Below, piece after piece: positions 15,768 to 24,314 of a DNA stretch of 34,830 nt. Position 1 is the stretch's first letter; every line of letters starts with the position of its first letter. This stretch comes from an uncultured Mobiluncus sp. (GTDB taxonomy: Bacteria; Actinomycetota; Actinomycetes; Actinomycetales; Actinomycetaceae): the NCBI RefSeq assembly GCF_943914685.1, contig NZ_CALUCZ010000021.1:1-34830 (forward strand), in the 5' to 3' direction. The position numbers and the translations under genes are program-made. The notes beneath the pieces are model-generated. The model was not told where the DNA came from and did no database searches. It saw only the letters and a list, made by a program, of their open reading frames with translations.

Positions 15768-17348
15768 ATGGCCACGTCTGAACAGGAATCCAACACCAGC
15801 GAAATCAAGGAACCGCAGGAAAACCAGCCTGGTGAAACCTCAACCGGACCTGCCCAGACCGCAGCTGAGACAGGCAACAAACCTGAGACCGAGACGCCAG
15901 CAGCTCCGGCAACTGAACCTGCTCCAGCTCCTGAACAAAACCCGGCTCAGGAAACTCCTGTAACGCCCGAACCGGCTCCCGCTCCCGAACCAACCCCGGC
16001 TAAAGAAACTCCCGCAACGCCCCAAACTTCTGAAAAGACCGCAAAAATCACCCCGGTGCACCTTGAGAGCACCGCTCAAAACAAGCCCGTGGGACCTGTC
16101 GAGAAAATCGCTATGGACGAGGCCGCCCAATACGGACGTATCGACGCGGAGGGGCGCGTTTTTGTTAAAGACGGCGACACGGAACGGGAAGTCGGCCAAT
16201 ACGCCGACGGCATTCCCGAACAGCCTTTTGCCCTCTACGTGCGCCGTTTCCTGGATTTGCAAGCCCAGGTCGATTTGGCACAAGCGCGTTTGGCCACGTT
16301 AAAGGCTCATGACATTGATGCCACGCTGAAGTCCTTGGACAAGGCGATGGAATCCCCGATGGTGGTAGGCAACTTGGCTGGGCTGCGTTCTCGCGTTGAA
16401 AAGCTGCGGGAACTGGGGGCAGCTCGCAAGGAACAGCTGGCTGAGGAACGCGAGGTCGCCAAGGCACAGGCCCTCGAGACCCGCAACAAGATTGTTCAGG
16501 CCGCTGAAAAGATTGCTGCCCAAGACCCGGAACGCACCCAGTGGAAACAATCTGGGGAACGCTTGCGCGAACTGCTGGAATCGTGGAAAGACTCCCAACG
16601 CAAGGGACCGCGTATCGATCGCGCCACCGAGGACGCCTTGTGGAAGCGATTCTCGGCCGCCCGCACGTCTTTTGACCGGCACCGCAAGTCATTCTTTTCA
16701 CAGCTCGACGCCAAGCGGGCGGAAGTTCGCAGCGCAAAGGAAGCCCTGATTAAACGCGCCGAGGAACTGGCGAACTCGACCGACTGGGCGCGAACCTCCG
16801 CGGCCTACCGCGACTTGATGACGGAGTGGAAAGCGGCTGGGCGGGCTTCCCGGAAAGATGATGACGCCTTGTGGGAGCGTTTCCGCGCTGCTCAGCAAGT
16901 CTTTTTCGATGCCCGTAGCGCTGACAATGCCAAGACCAACACGGAAGAACAAGCCAACCTTGAGGTCAAGGAAAAGCTGTTGGAACAGGCCAAAGCCCTC
17001 ATGCCGGTGAAAGACTTGGAAACCACCAAGGCGAAGTTCCGCGACCTGCTGGATAAATGGGACGAAGCCGGGCGGGTCCCCCGCGGCGATATGCAGCGCT
17101 TAGAAAACGGCTTGCGGTCCGTGGAACAAGCAATCGCGAAAGCCGAAAATGAGGCGTGGGTCAAGTCCAATCCGGAAACGAAAGCCCGCGCGGAGGGCCT
17201 GGTGGGTCAGCTCGAAGAGAAAATCGCCAAGCTTGAGACCGAAATCGCCGCCGCGAAACAGGACGGTAAAGACACTAAGAAACTCGAAGAGGATTTGCAG
17301 GCCCGCAAGGGCTGGCTCGACCAAGCTCGGAAAGCCGCGGCGGAATAA
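15768..17348 (+). CDS. DUF349 repeat protein with Pro/Glu-rich N-terminus
   Basis: A 526-residue protein. The first 110 residues are low-complexity, rich in Pro, Ala, Glu and Thr, with near-repeats such as PAPEQNPAQETP and PAPEPTPAKETP. A small globular segment follows (AQYGRIDAEGRVFVKDGD, about 123-165). Then come about three DUF349 repeats near 250-300, 335-385 and 415-455, each with a W..aGr...ddaLW.RF.aa pattern. The end is a coiled coil (QLEEKIAKLETEIAAAKQ). DUF349 proteins have no settled biochemical role; the gene next to rel is conserved in Actinobacteria. The start is ATG 15768, with AGGAGG 9 bases upstream, not the GTG 12 codons earlier. It is convergent with rel. Confidence 0.9.
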   Translation: MATSEQESNTSEIKEPQENQPGETSTGPAQTAAETGNKPETETPAAPATEPAPAPEQNPAQETPVTPEPAPAPEPTPAKETPATPQTSEKTAKITPVHLESTAQNKPVGPVEKIAMDEAAQYGRIDAEGRVFVKDGDTEREVGQYADGIPEQPFALYVRRFLDLQAQVDLAQARLATLKAHDIDATLKSLDKAMESPMVVGNLAGLRSRVEKLRELGAARKEQLAEEREVAKAQALETRNKIVQAAEKIAAQDPERTQWKQSGERLRELLESWKDSQRKGPRIDRATEDALWKRFSAARTSFDRHRKSFFSQLDAKRAEVRSAKEALIKRAEELANSTDWARTSAAYRDLMTEWKAAGRASRKDDDALWERFRAAQQVFFDARSADNAKTNTEEQANLEVKEKLLEQAKALMPVKDLETTKAKFRDLLDKWDEAGRVPRGDMQRLENGLRSVEQAIAKAENEAWVKSNPETKARAEGLVGQLEEKIAKLETEIAAAKQDGKDTKKLEEDLQARKGWLDQARKAAAE

Positions 17349-17388
17349 CGCCCCGCTGTAGCGTAAGGCCAGTACTTTATTGAGTTTC

Positions 17389-17410
17389 CCCCGCGTCTAA
17401 GACTGCGGGG
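17389..17410. terminator. Shared hairpin between the DUF349 gene and rel
   Basis: CCCCGC-GTC-TAA-GAC-T-GCGGGG forms a long stem with one bulged base, and the rel stop codon lies within it. Because the genes converge, it could stop both transcripts. Neither side has a clear U-tract, so it may act mainly as an end-protecting structure. Confidence 0.4.
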
Positions 17411-19739
17411 TCGGCTCTGCGGCGCCGTTATTTCCGGGGGTCACACGAGTCGCGGAATAAACCCCCGAAATGCGCCCCAAGTCATTGAGGATGTCTTGCA
17501 GGTGAGAGGGCTCGGCCAGCTCAAAAGCCCAACGAGAATACGCCACCCGGTCGCGGGTGGTGGAAATATTGCCCGAGAGAATATTTACGTGATTGTCGGT
17601 AAGGACCCGAGTCACGTCACTCAACAGCCCTCCGCGGTCCAGAGCCTCGATTTGCACCTGTACCAAGAACGGGGTCTTGGCGTGTTGTGCCCACGTGACG
17701 GCGGTGACCCGTTCCGGTTGAGCCACGCTGAGATTCTTAGCATTCACGCAGTCCACTCGGTGGACGGAAACCCCGTGACCCCGCGTGACAAATCCCATGA
17801 TGTCGTCTCCGGGAACCGGGGTGCAGCACTTTGCCAACTTCACCCACAAATCATCGGCGTCCTGGCCGTCAACCAACACCCCGGAGCCTCCGCCACGAGA
17901 TTCGGTCGTAGGCGTATGGGTGGGGACGGCTTCTTCCTCCGCCAAGACTTCCTCGTCGTCGTCTTCCGTCGGGGATCCGGTAAAGTTCAGCAGGCGTTCC
18001 ACCACGTTTTGCGCGCTAACGTGGGCATCTCCGATGGTCGCATAGAGCGTATCCACGTTGGGCAATCCCAACTGGTTTGCCACCGACTCCAAGAATTCGT
18101 GGCTGGCGATTTGGTGAATTGGCAGTTTCTGTTTACGGATTTCTTTCGCCAGAATCTCGCGACCTTTATCGATGGATTCCTCGCGGCGCTCCTTTGAAAA
18201 CCAGGCTTTAATCTTTGATTTCGCGCGCGGGGTGGCCACGAAAGACAACCAATCCCGACTGGGGGACGCACCGGGAGACTTAGAGGTGAAAATTTCCACC
18301 GTGTCGCCGTTTTCCAGTTTTGATTCCAGGGGAACCAGCTTGCCGTTGACTTTGGCGCCGACTGTCTTATTCCCTACTTCGGTGTGTACAGAATAGGCGA
18401 AGTCCACCGGAGTGGATCCGGCCGCCAGCACCACGACTTGGCCTTTCGGGGTGAACACATAGACCTGCGCAGAGTTGATTTCGTAACGCAGCGAGTCCAG
18501 GAACTCCCCCGAGTCTTGGGTTTGCTTTTGCCAGTCAACCAATTGGCGCAGCCAGCCCATCTCATTTTCCAGGTCTAAGACTTTGCCGCCCTCGGACTTT
18601 TTCAGCGATTTAGCGTTAGGATTTTCTTTGTATTTCCAGTGAGCGGCAATCCCAAATTCGGCACGACGGTGCATTTCATAGGTGCGAATCTGGATTTCGA
18701 CAGGTTTTCCTTTGGGGCCGATAACCGTGGTGTGCAGCGACTGGTACAGGTTGTATTTCGGCATCGCAATATAGTCTTTGAACCGGCCCAGCATCGGAGA
18801 CCACCGTGAGTGCATCAGCCCCAGCACGGCGTAACAATCCCGCACGGATTCCACCAGCACGCGCACCGCAACCAAGTCATAAATATCGTTGAAGTCACGA
18901 CCGCGCACAATCATCTTTTGATAAATCGAGTAGTGGTGTTTTGGCCGCCCGGTCACTGTCCCCTTAATCTTCGCTTCGCGTAAGTCGCCTTCAATAGTTT
19001 GGATAATGGCGCTGAGCTGTTCTTCTCGCCGGGGCGCGGCCTCTTGAATAAGCTTGTCGATTTCTTGGTAAATCTGAGGGTAGAGGGTTTTAAAAGCCAA
19101 ATCCTCCAGCTCCCATTTAATGGCGTTGAGCCCCATTCGGTGAGCCAGCGGAGCATAAATTTCCAAAGTTTCTTTAGCCTTACGCGCCGCGCTCTCTTTA
19201 CTGACATATCGCCAAGTGCGCGCATTATGCAGACGGTCAGAGAGTTTAATCAGCAGGACCCGAATGTCTTTCGCCATCGCGACCAGCATTTTCCGGATAG
19301 TTTCGGCCGGGGCAGAATCACCATACTTCACTTTATCGAGCTTGGTGACCCCATCAACCAAAGCGGCAATATCCTCACCAAAGTCACGCCGACACTGCTC
19401 CAAAGAATAATCGGTGTCCTCAACCGTGTCATGCAACAGCCCCGCCGCAACCGTCGTTTCCGACATACCCAGTTCAGCCAAGATAGTCGCGACCGCAACC
19501 GGATGCGTAATGTAAGGCTCCCCCGATTTGCGAAACTGACCCCGATGGTAGCGTTCAGCAGTCACATAAGCCCGCTCTAACAGGGCAAAATCAGCTTTCG
19601 GGTGGTTTTCCTTGACGGCCCGCAACACGGGCTCCAGCTCACGGTAAGAACCGCGGGTACGGGTTAAACGAAACAAAGACCCCAGCAAAGCGCCAGTATT
19701 CTCACTGGGCTCGTTAACAACCTCCGGCGCTTGCTCCAT
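17397..19739 (-). CDS. rel: Bifunctional (p)ppGpp synthetase/hydrolase Rel
   Basis: A 780-residue stringent-response enzyme that makes and degrades (p)ppGpp on signals from ribosomes. The hydrolase HD domain is intact (LLHDTVEDTDYS, His103-Asp104 and Glu107-Asp108). The synthetase has HYSIYQKM and RFKDYIAMPKYNLYQSLHT; RFKD is the RxKD form of bifunctional enzymes, where monofunctional E. coli RelA has ExDD. A TGS domain follows near 425-485 (VYVFTPKGQVVVLAAGSTP), then a zinc-finger-like segment (KLAKCCTPVPGDDIMGF) and a C-terminal ACT domain near 690-765. Length fits the long Rel class. The ATG at 19737-19739 has no ribosome site but lies 6 bases after a TAGAAT -10 box. The gene follows apt, as in Mycobacterium and Streptomyces. 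It is often named relA in this phylum. Confidence 0.97.
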   Translation of the reverse strand: MEQAPEVVNEPSENTGALLGSLFRLTRTRGSYRELEPVLRAVKENHPKADFALLERAYVTAERYHRGQFRKSGEPYITHPVAVATILAELGMSETTVAAGLLHDTVEDTDYSLEQCRRDFGEDIAALVDGVTKLDKVKYGDSAPAETIRKMLVAMAKDIRVLLIKLSDRLHNARTWRYVSKESAARKAKETLEIYAPLAHRMGLNAIKWELEDLAFKTLYPQIYQEIDKLIQEAAPRREEQLSAIIQTIEGDLREAKIKGTVTGRPKHHYSIYQKMIVRGRDFNDIYDLVAVRVLVESVRDCYAVLGLMHSRWSPMLGRFKDYIAMPKYNLYQSLHTTVIGPKGKPVEIQIRTYEMHRRAEFGIAAHWKYKENPNAKSLKKSEGGKVLDLENEMGWLRQLVDWQKQTQDSGEFLDSLRYEINSAQVYVFTPKGQVVVLAAGSTPVDFAYSVHTEVGNKTVGAKVNGKLVPLESKLENGDTVEIFTSKSPGASPSRDWLSFVATPRAKSKIKAWFSKERREESIDKGREILAKEIRKQKLPIHQIASHEFLESVANQLGLPNVDTLYATIGDAHVSAQNVVERLLNFTGSPTEDDDEEVLAEEEAVPTHTPTTESRGGGSGVLVDGQDADDLWVKLAKCCTPVPGDDIMGFVTRGHGVSVHRVDCVNAKNLSVAQPERVTAVTWAQHAKTPFLVQVQIEALDRGGLLSDVTRVLTDNHVNILSGNISTTRDRVAYSRWAFELAEPSHLQDILNDLGRISGVYSATRVTPGNNGAAEPTPQS

Positions 19740-19745
19740 ACAGAG

Positions 19746-19751
19746 ATTCTA
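19746..19751 (-). promoter_or_regulatory. rel: Candidate -10 box giving leaderless rel mRNA
   Basis: TAGAAT on the minus strand (five of six consensus bases) ends 6 bases before the rel ATG, so transcription would start at or next to the start codon. No ribosome site and no clear -35 box are present. Leaderless transcripts are common in Actinobacteria. Confidence 0.45.
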
Positions 19752-19868
19752 ATTGTTTTACCCGATAAGCGTTAGTCGCACCGGGCGTGACCTGGATTTC
19801 TTTCAAAAACAGCCACCGCACCAACAACGGCCCAGGCAGGAAACCCTAACGAGCCGCGAGGAATGCGC

Positions 19869-20414
19869 CTACAGCTCCAACAGCGACTGGAACGGGGTGT
19901 TGCCCAGCAGGGCACGTCCGTTCAAAGCCTTTAGCTCCATCAACACCAGAATCTCCGACACGTGTCCCCCGGCCTTTTCCAACAGCTTCACGGACGCAGC
20001 GGCGGTGCCTCCCGTTGCCAACAGGTCGTCAACCACCAGAATGTTTTCGAAGCCTTTCACGGTTTCCGGCTGGACCTGAATGGAGGCAGAACCGTATTCC
20101 AAATCGTAGGATTCGCTGATGACGTGTCCGGGTAGTTTCCCAGCCTTACGCACCATAATCATGGGCACACCCAGTTCGACAGCCAAGGGTGAAGACAGAA
20201 TAAAACCGCGTGACTCCAGCCCGGCGACCGCGTTGACACGCCCCCGATAGTACTCGGCAATCCCCGAAATGAGTTCCCGGAAAGGCTCCCCCGAAGCCAG
20301 CAGCGGGGAAAAATCCCGAAACAGGATGCCTGGCTGGGGAAAATCGGGAATCGAAGTCAGGTGCGCGGCGACAATTTCGCCGAGCCGCGGGTCTAGGTCA
20401 ACAGCAGTATTCAT
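19869..20414 (-). CDS. apt: Adenine phosphoribosyltransferase
   Basis: A 181-residue salvage enzyme that converts adenine and PRPP to AMP. The PRPP-binding loop ILVVDDLLATGGTA lies at residues 125-138. The N-terminal IPDFPQPGILFRDFSPLL and the central GLESRGFIL motif are characteristic of Apt. Length matches the family (170-185). Its ATG overlaps the secF stop in ATGA, so translation is probably coupled. About 130 bases separate it from rel. The secD, secF, apt, rel order is conserved in Actinobacteria; in M. tuberculosis, as I recall, a lipoprotein gene lies between secF and apt, which is absent here. Confidence 0.96.
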   Translation of the reverse strand: MNTAVDLDPRLGEIVAAHLTSIPDFPQPGILFRDFSPLLASGEPFRELISGIAEYYRGRVNAVAGLESRGFILSSPLAVELGVPMIMVRKAGKLPGHVISESYDLEYGSASIQVQPETVKGFENILVVDDLLATGGTAAASVKLLEKAGGHVSEILVLMELKALNGRALLGNTPFQSLLEL

Positions 20415-21526
20415 TTCTTATTCTTCTTCCGTTTTGGTTGCGCAGACTGCCCTTTGTGGTGTCCAGGAACCATGGGGGCGGCCACTACGGCAGGCGTAAC
20501 CTCCTTGAATGAGCCGTCCTCGTTGAGGGTGGCGGCACCAGATTCCACGGCGGCGGCGCGGGCCTTGTCAACCTTAGCGTTGTGGTCTTTGATGGCTTGC
20601 GAACGACCCCGAATCAGCGTCAGCATCGGCGTGGCGATAAAGATAGAACTGAAAGTACCCACAATCATGCCGATGAACAGCGGCATCGAGATATCCAACA
20701 GGGTTGAGGTCCCCAGCAGTGCCGCCCCCAGGAACAGAATCGCCGACACCGGAAGAATACCGGTAATGGAAGTGTTGATGGAACGCACCATGGTTTGGTT
20801 AATCGAGAGGTTCGCCAGCTCGTTGTACTTGGAACGCGACTGGTTGTACATATCGCGGGTGTTTTCACGGATTTTATCGAAAACCACCACCGTGTCATAC
20901 AGGGAGTAACCCAAGATGGTCAGCAAACCGATAATCGTTGCCGGAGTAATCTCAATCTGCGTGTAGGCAAAGACGCCCAGAGTAATGAGGAAGTCATGCA
21001 TCAACGCAAACAGTGCGGAGAATGACATGGTCCAGGTGCGGAAGTACGCCATCAGCAACAGCGCAATCATGCCCATAAAGACCAGCAAACCAACCAAAGC
21101 CTGCCTGGACACCGATGCACCCCAAGACGGACCAATCGAAGTCTTAGAGACTTTCGAAATATCCACGTTGTAGGCTTTGGCCAGCTCCTTTTGAATCTTT
21201 AGCTCCACGTCGGTGGGCTGCTGACTGGTTTGGACCCGCAGACCGTTCGTGCCCATCTGAGCGACCTTGGTCTGTTCGTTGAGCCCGGCAGCTTTCACCG
21301 CGTTGTAAGCAGGTTGCTGAGGTGGATTCAGTTCCGTGTTCGTGACCACAAATTCGGCACCGCCAGTAAACTCAATTGACGGATTCAACCCGAAAATCGC
21401 GATACCGATGACGGAAATAGCCATCAGAATAGCCCCGACCGTGAGCGGAATCCGGCGTTTCTGAATGATTCGGTAAGACTTTTTCCCGGAGTAAAGCGCA
21501 TTACCCCACTCGGCGTAACTCATCAT
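20411..21526 (-). CDS. secF: Protein translocase subunit SecF
   Basis: A 371-residue inner-membrane protein that, with SecD, uses the proton gradient to help release translocated proteins. Membrane segments: one near 30-50 (VGAILMAISVIGIAIFGL), followed by the extracytoplasmic domain starting IEFTGGAEFVV, then five helices between about 140 and 320. The SecF motif YSLYDTVVVFDKIREN and the conserved LMHDFLITLGVF are intact. The C-terminus is a Lys-rich tail (QPKRKKNKK). Its ATG overlaps the secD stop in ATGA, with GAGGAGG 7 bases upstream. It lies between secD and apt. Confidence 0.97.
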   Translation of the reverse strand: MMSYAEWGNALYSGKKSYRIIQKRRIPLTVGAILMAISVIGIAIFGLNPSIEFTGGAEFVVTNTELNPPQQPAYNAVKAAGLNEQTKVAQMGTNGLRVQTSQQPTDVELKIQKELAKAYNVDISKVSKTSIGPSWGASVSRQALVGLLVFMGMIALLLMAYFRTWTMSFSALFALMHDFLITLGVFAYTQIEITPATIIGLLTILGYSLYDTVVVFDKIRENTRDMYNQSRSKYNELANLSINQTMVRSINTSITGILPVSAILFLGAALLGTSTLLDISMPLFIGMIVGTFSSIFIATPMLTLIRGRSQAIKDHNAKVDKARAAAVESGAATLNEDGSFKEVTPAVVAAPMVPGHHKGQSAQPKRKKNKK

Positions 21527-23700
21527 TTCGCGTCCTCCTCTCCCTGGGCGGGTTCGTCTTTCGAGGCGGTGTCCTCGCTTCCAGCAGCTTCCGCTGTTTC
21601 AGAAGTGAGGTCGTCCGGTTCTTCCGGGGAAGTTTCCGGTGCAGGTTCTTTCGCGAGAGTCTCCGGCACAGTGTCCTCAGCCGGGGTCGCAGAAGTGTCT
21701 TCGATTTCTTCCTCATCGACCTGAGGCAGACCGGCCTTTTGGCGAGCCAAAGAAATGGTCGGCGCGGCGACCTTTTGCGCAGATTTCTTTTTGCGCGGCG
21801 AAGACGTCGTCGAGGCGGACTGCATATAGATGCGGTCGCTGCTGGCACCGAGGTGCAGCGGATCCAGACCGCTGAACTTCCGGCCTTCACCAAAGTAACG
21901 GGTCTTGATGAGCAACGACATCATCGGGTGGGTGAACAGGAAGATGATTCCCAGGTCAACCAGAGTGGTCAAGCCCAAGGTGAACGCGAAACCCTGCACA
22001 CCGCCGACGGCCAGGACATAGAGAACCACCGCAGCCACGATGTTCACGATATCTGACACCACGATGGTGCGCTTTGCCCGGTTCCAGCCGGTTTCCACCG
22101 CGGTAGCCAAGGGCTTGCCGTCACGCACCTCGTCTCGGATACGTTCGAAATAGATAATGAACGAGTCCATGGTCACGCCGACTGCCACAATCAAACCGAC
22201 CACACCCGCCAGAGACAGACGGTATCCCATCGACCACGACAGGATCGCCACAGCCAGGTACACGATGCCGCCCGCGAGGAACAGGGAGGCCGTCGCAAGA
22301 CCTGCCAAAGCGTGGTACTGCTGCAGCAGGTACAGCACGACCAGAATCAAACCGACAATGGCGGCATAGAACCCGACTTTCAGGTGTTCCCCGCCCAAGG
22401 TCGCCGAGATGGACTGCTTGGACTGCTGTTCAAAGTTCAAAGGCAGAGAACCGAACTGGAGCTGGTTCGCCAAAGTGGCGGAGGATTCCCGCGTCAAGGA
22501 ACCGGAAATAGATGCTGAGCCGCCAAACGCCGGGGCGTTGACCCCCGGGGCGCTAACGACCAAAGAGTCCAGCACAATCGCGAAACGGTTGTTGTCAGGA
22601 TTACGGTTGCTCCCCTGGGTTTGATTGGGGTACAACACCTTAGCGACTTCGTCGAATTTCTTAGCCCCATCGGCATCGAGTTTCAGCGCGACTTCCCACT
22701 GACCGGTAGCGTTACCCTGCTGGTTGGTTCCCATTCCGGAAGACGCGGAAACCAAGTCGGTACCGGAGAGGACTTCGGGGCCCAAGATGTATTTCTCGTA
22801 GCCTTCCTTAGAGCAGGCCACCAGGTTCTTTTTCGGATCGTCCAACGAGCCGCCCTTGAGGGAGGCGGGGTCGGTACAATCCAGGTGGTTAAAGATGAAC
22901 ATATCCCGCACGGTAATGTGCTTCCGGTCATTGATGACATTGGACTGGCCAGCCGGGGTGTCGGGATATTTTTCCGCCTCTTTCATGAGTTCATCGAAAG
23001 GAATCGCCGCGGAGGACGGCTGTTTCGCAGCCGGGGCGATAGCGGGGGCAGTCTCATTCGGCGCGCTCGGGGTGGGCGTGGCGTTGGGATCCGTAGAGTT
23101 GAAAACCAGGGACTGCGTCTGACCTTTTTCGGTCGGTGCAGACGGCGGAATCGTCACGGTGTTGTTGCCTTCACCTACCGTAGTCTGCGTCTCTTGGCCA
23201 CCAGTTTCGCCCGCCGCCGGTTGGTTTTGTCCGGCAGGAGCCGCAGCGCCGGTCAGCTGTCCCAAGAGCGCTTGGGGATCTTCATTGTTCGTGGCGTTGC
23301 CCGGCGCGCTGAGCAGGACGGTACGGAAACGCATGACCGCGGACTGCTGAATCAAAGCCAAAGTTTCTTCACTGGGGTTGCCTGGAATACCCACCGAAAT
23401 ATTTTCCTGACCGTTACGAGCAATCTCAGCTTCGGCCACGCCAGAGGCGTCGATACGCTGGCGAATAACTTCAATAGCCTGTTCAATGTCAGCGTCTGAG
23501 ATAGACTTCGCTTTGGCTTCCGTATTCTTCGGGGTGAGAATCAGCTGGGTTCCGCCTTCCAGGTCGATTGCCAGCTTCGGGGCGTACGAGCCATCTGAGA
23601 ATATGGTCGAACCAACCAAGGTCCCGGCCAGAGCCACCACAATCACGATGAAAAATATAAGTGTGCGCAACGCCTTGTTCTTAGTCTTTTTGGCAGCCAC
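21523..23700 (-). CDS. secD: Protein translocase subunit SecD with low-complexity insert and acidic tail
   Basis: A 725-residue SecD, longer than the usual 500-620. The N-terminal helix (about 10-30) is followed by the P1 domain (APKLAIDLEGGTQLILTP). Residues about 150-240 are an Ala/Pro/Gln/Thr-rich insert in the external part. The conserved core then continues (LQFGSLPLNFEQQS), with membrane segments that carry VAVGVTMDSFIIYFERIRDE and LTTLVDLGIIFLFTHP. The final 85 residues are a cytoplasmic tail rich in Glu, Asp and Pro. Translation starts at GTG 23698-23700 with GAAGGA upstream. It is cotranscribed with secF and follows yajC after 54 bases. Confidence 0.97.
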   Translation of the reverse strand: MAAKKTKNKALRTLIFFIVIVVALAGTLVGSTIFSDGSYAPKLAIDLEGGTQLILTPKNTEAKAKSISDADIEQAIEVIRQRIDASGVAEAEIARNGQENISVGIPGNPSEETLALIQQSAVMRFRTVLLSAPGNATNNEDPQALLGQLTGAAAPAGQNQPAAGETGGQETQTTVGEGNNTVTIPPSAPTEKGQTQSLVFNSTDPNATPTPSAPNETAPAIAPAAKQPSSAAIPFDELMKEAEKYPDTPAGQSNVINDRKHITVRDMFIFNHLDCTDPASLKGGSLDDPKKNLVACSKEGYEKYILGPEVLSGTDLVSASSGMGTNQQGNATGQWEVALKLDADGAKKFDEVAKVLYPNQTQGSNRNPDNNRFAIVLDSLVVSAPGVNAPAFGGSASISGSLTRESSATLANQLQFGSLPLNFEQQSKQSISATLGGEHLKVGFYAAIVGLILVVLYLLQQYHALAGLATASLFLAGGIVYLAVAILSWSMGYRLSLAGVVGLIVAVGVTMDSFIIYFERIRDEVRDGKPLATAVETGWNRAKRTIVVSDIVNIVAAVVLYVLAVGGVQGFAFTLGLTTLVDLGIIFLFTHPMMSLLIKTRYFGEGRKFSGLDPLHLGASSDRIYMQSASTTSSPRKKKSAQKVAAPTISLARQKAGLPQVDEEEIEDTSATPAEDTVPETLAKEPAPETSPEEPDDLTSETAEAAGSEDTASKDEPAQGEEDAK

Positions 23701-23754
23701 AGATTTTCCTTCTTTTATCTAACTTGCAATGTTTTCTCTAAAGAATCTTTGGGG

Positions 23755-24243
23755 TCAGTAGGTGTGACCCTCGCCTGTTTCGGTGTCCTCGCCGTGGGGG
23801 GAATCTCCGTCTACATTCGAGCCAAAACTAGAGTCTTCCGGCTTAGTTTCAGGGGCTTGCGGAGCGGAATGGTCCTCTGAATCCGACGCCTCCGCAGCTG
23901 TTTGCTCACCAGCATCCGAGTCTTTGACCGTCCCGAAGTTCGGATCCTCCACTTTGGCGATGGCCCGGATATCCCACAGGGTTTCCTCGCCGGTCAGATT
24001 GGACAGGGTAATGACTTCCCCGCTGACTTCGACGACTTTTCCAAAGAACCCGGAAGTGGTACGCACCCAGGTTCCCGGAGTCATCATCTGTTCCATGCTC
24101 TTGCGCTGTTCCTCCATCTGAGACGCACGTTTCTGGCCGGAGCGGCGCATAAAGACAATCATCACCACGAACGCGAGGCCGAGTATCCCCCAGGTAATAA
24201 TGGGATTTTGAGAGCTGGTTGCAGCATTTTGAAATGGCAGCAC
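23755..24243 (-). CDS. yajC: Preprotein translocase subunit YajC
   Basis: A 162-residue small membrane partner of SecDF. One membrane helix lies at about residues 16-33 (ITWGILGLAFVVMIVFMR), followed by the YajC domain (MMTPGTWVRTTSGFFGKVVE). The last 55-60 residues form an acidic, low-complexity cytoplasmic tail. The longest frame begins at 24315 inside the end of ruvB. The GTG at 24241-24243 is chosen because AAGGAAGG stands 7 bases before it and the protein then starts MLPFQNAATS, just ahead of the helix. It is the first gene of the yajC, secD, secF, apt unit. Confidence 0.93.
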   Translation of the reverse strand: MLPFQNAATSSQNPIITWGILGLAFVVMIVFMRRSGQKRASQMEEQRKSMEQMMTPGTWVRTTSGFFGKVVEVSGEVITLSNLTGEETLWDIRAIAKVEDPNFGTVKDSDAGEQTAAEASDSEDHSAPQAPETKPEDSSFGSNVDGDSPHGEDTETGEGHTY

Positions 24244-24314
24244 AGATAAACCTTCCTTAAATAGGCGACCGTCCAAGTCTAAAGCCTGCGGGTAAAAAAC
24301 GGAAAATATACCCA

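Noticed and set aside
22621..23499. Plus-strand frame of 292 codons within secD
   Set aside because: Antisense to conserved SecD sequence, no recognised domain, and no separate promoter or ribosome site.
23752..23770. Hairpin GGGTCA/TGACCC at the yajC stop
   Set aside because: Only six base pairs with a seven-base loop and no U-tract; too weak to call a terminator between yajC and secD.
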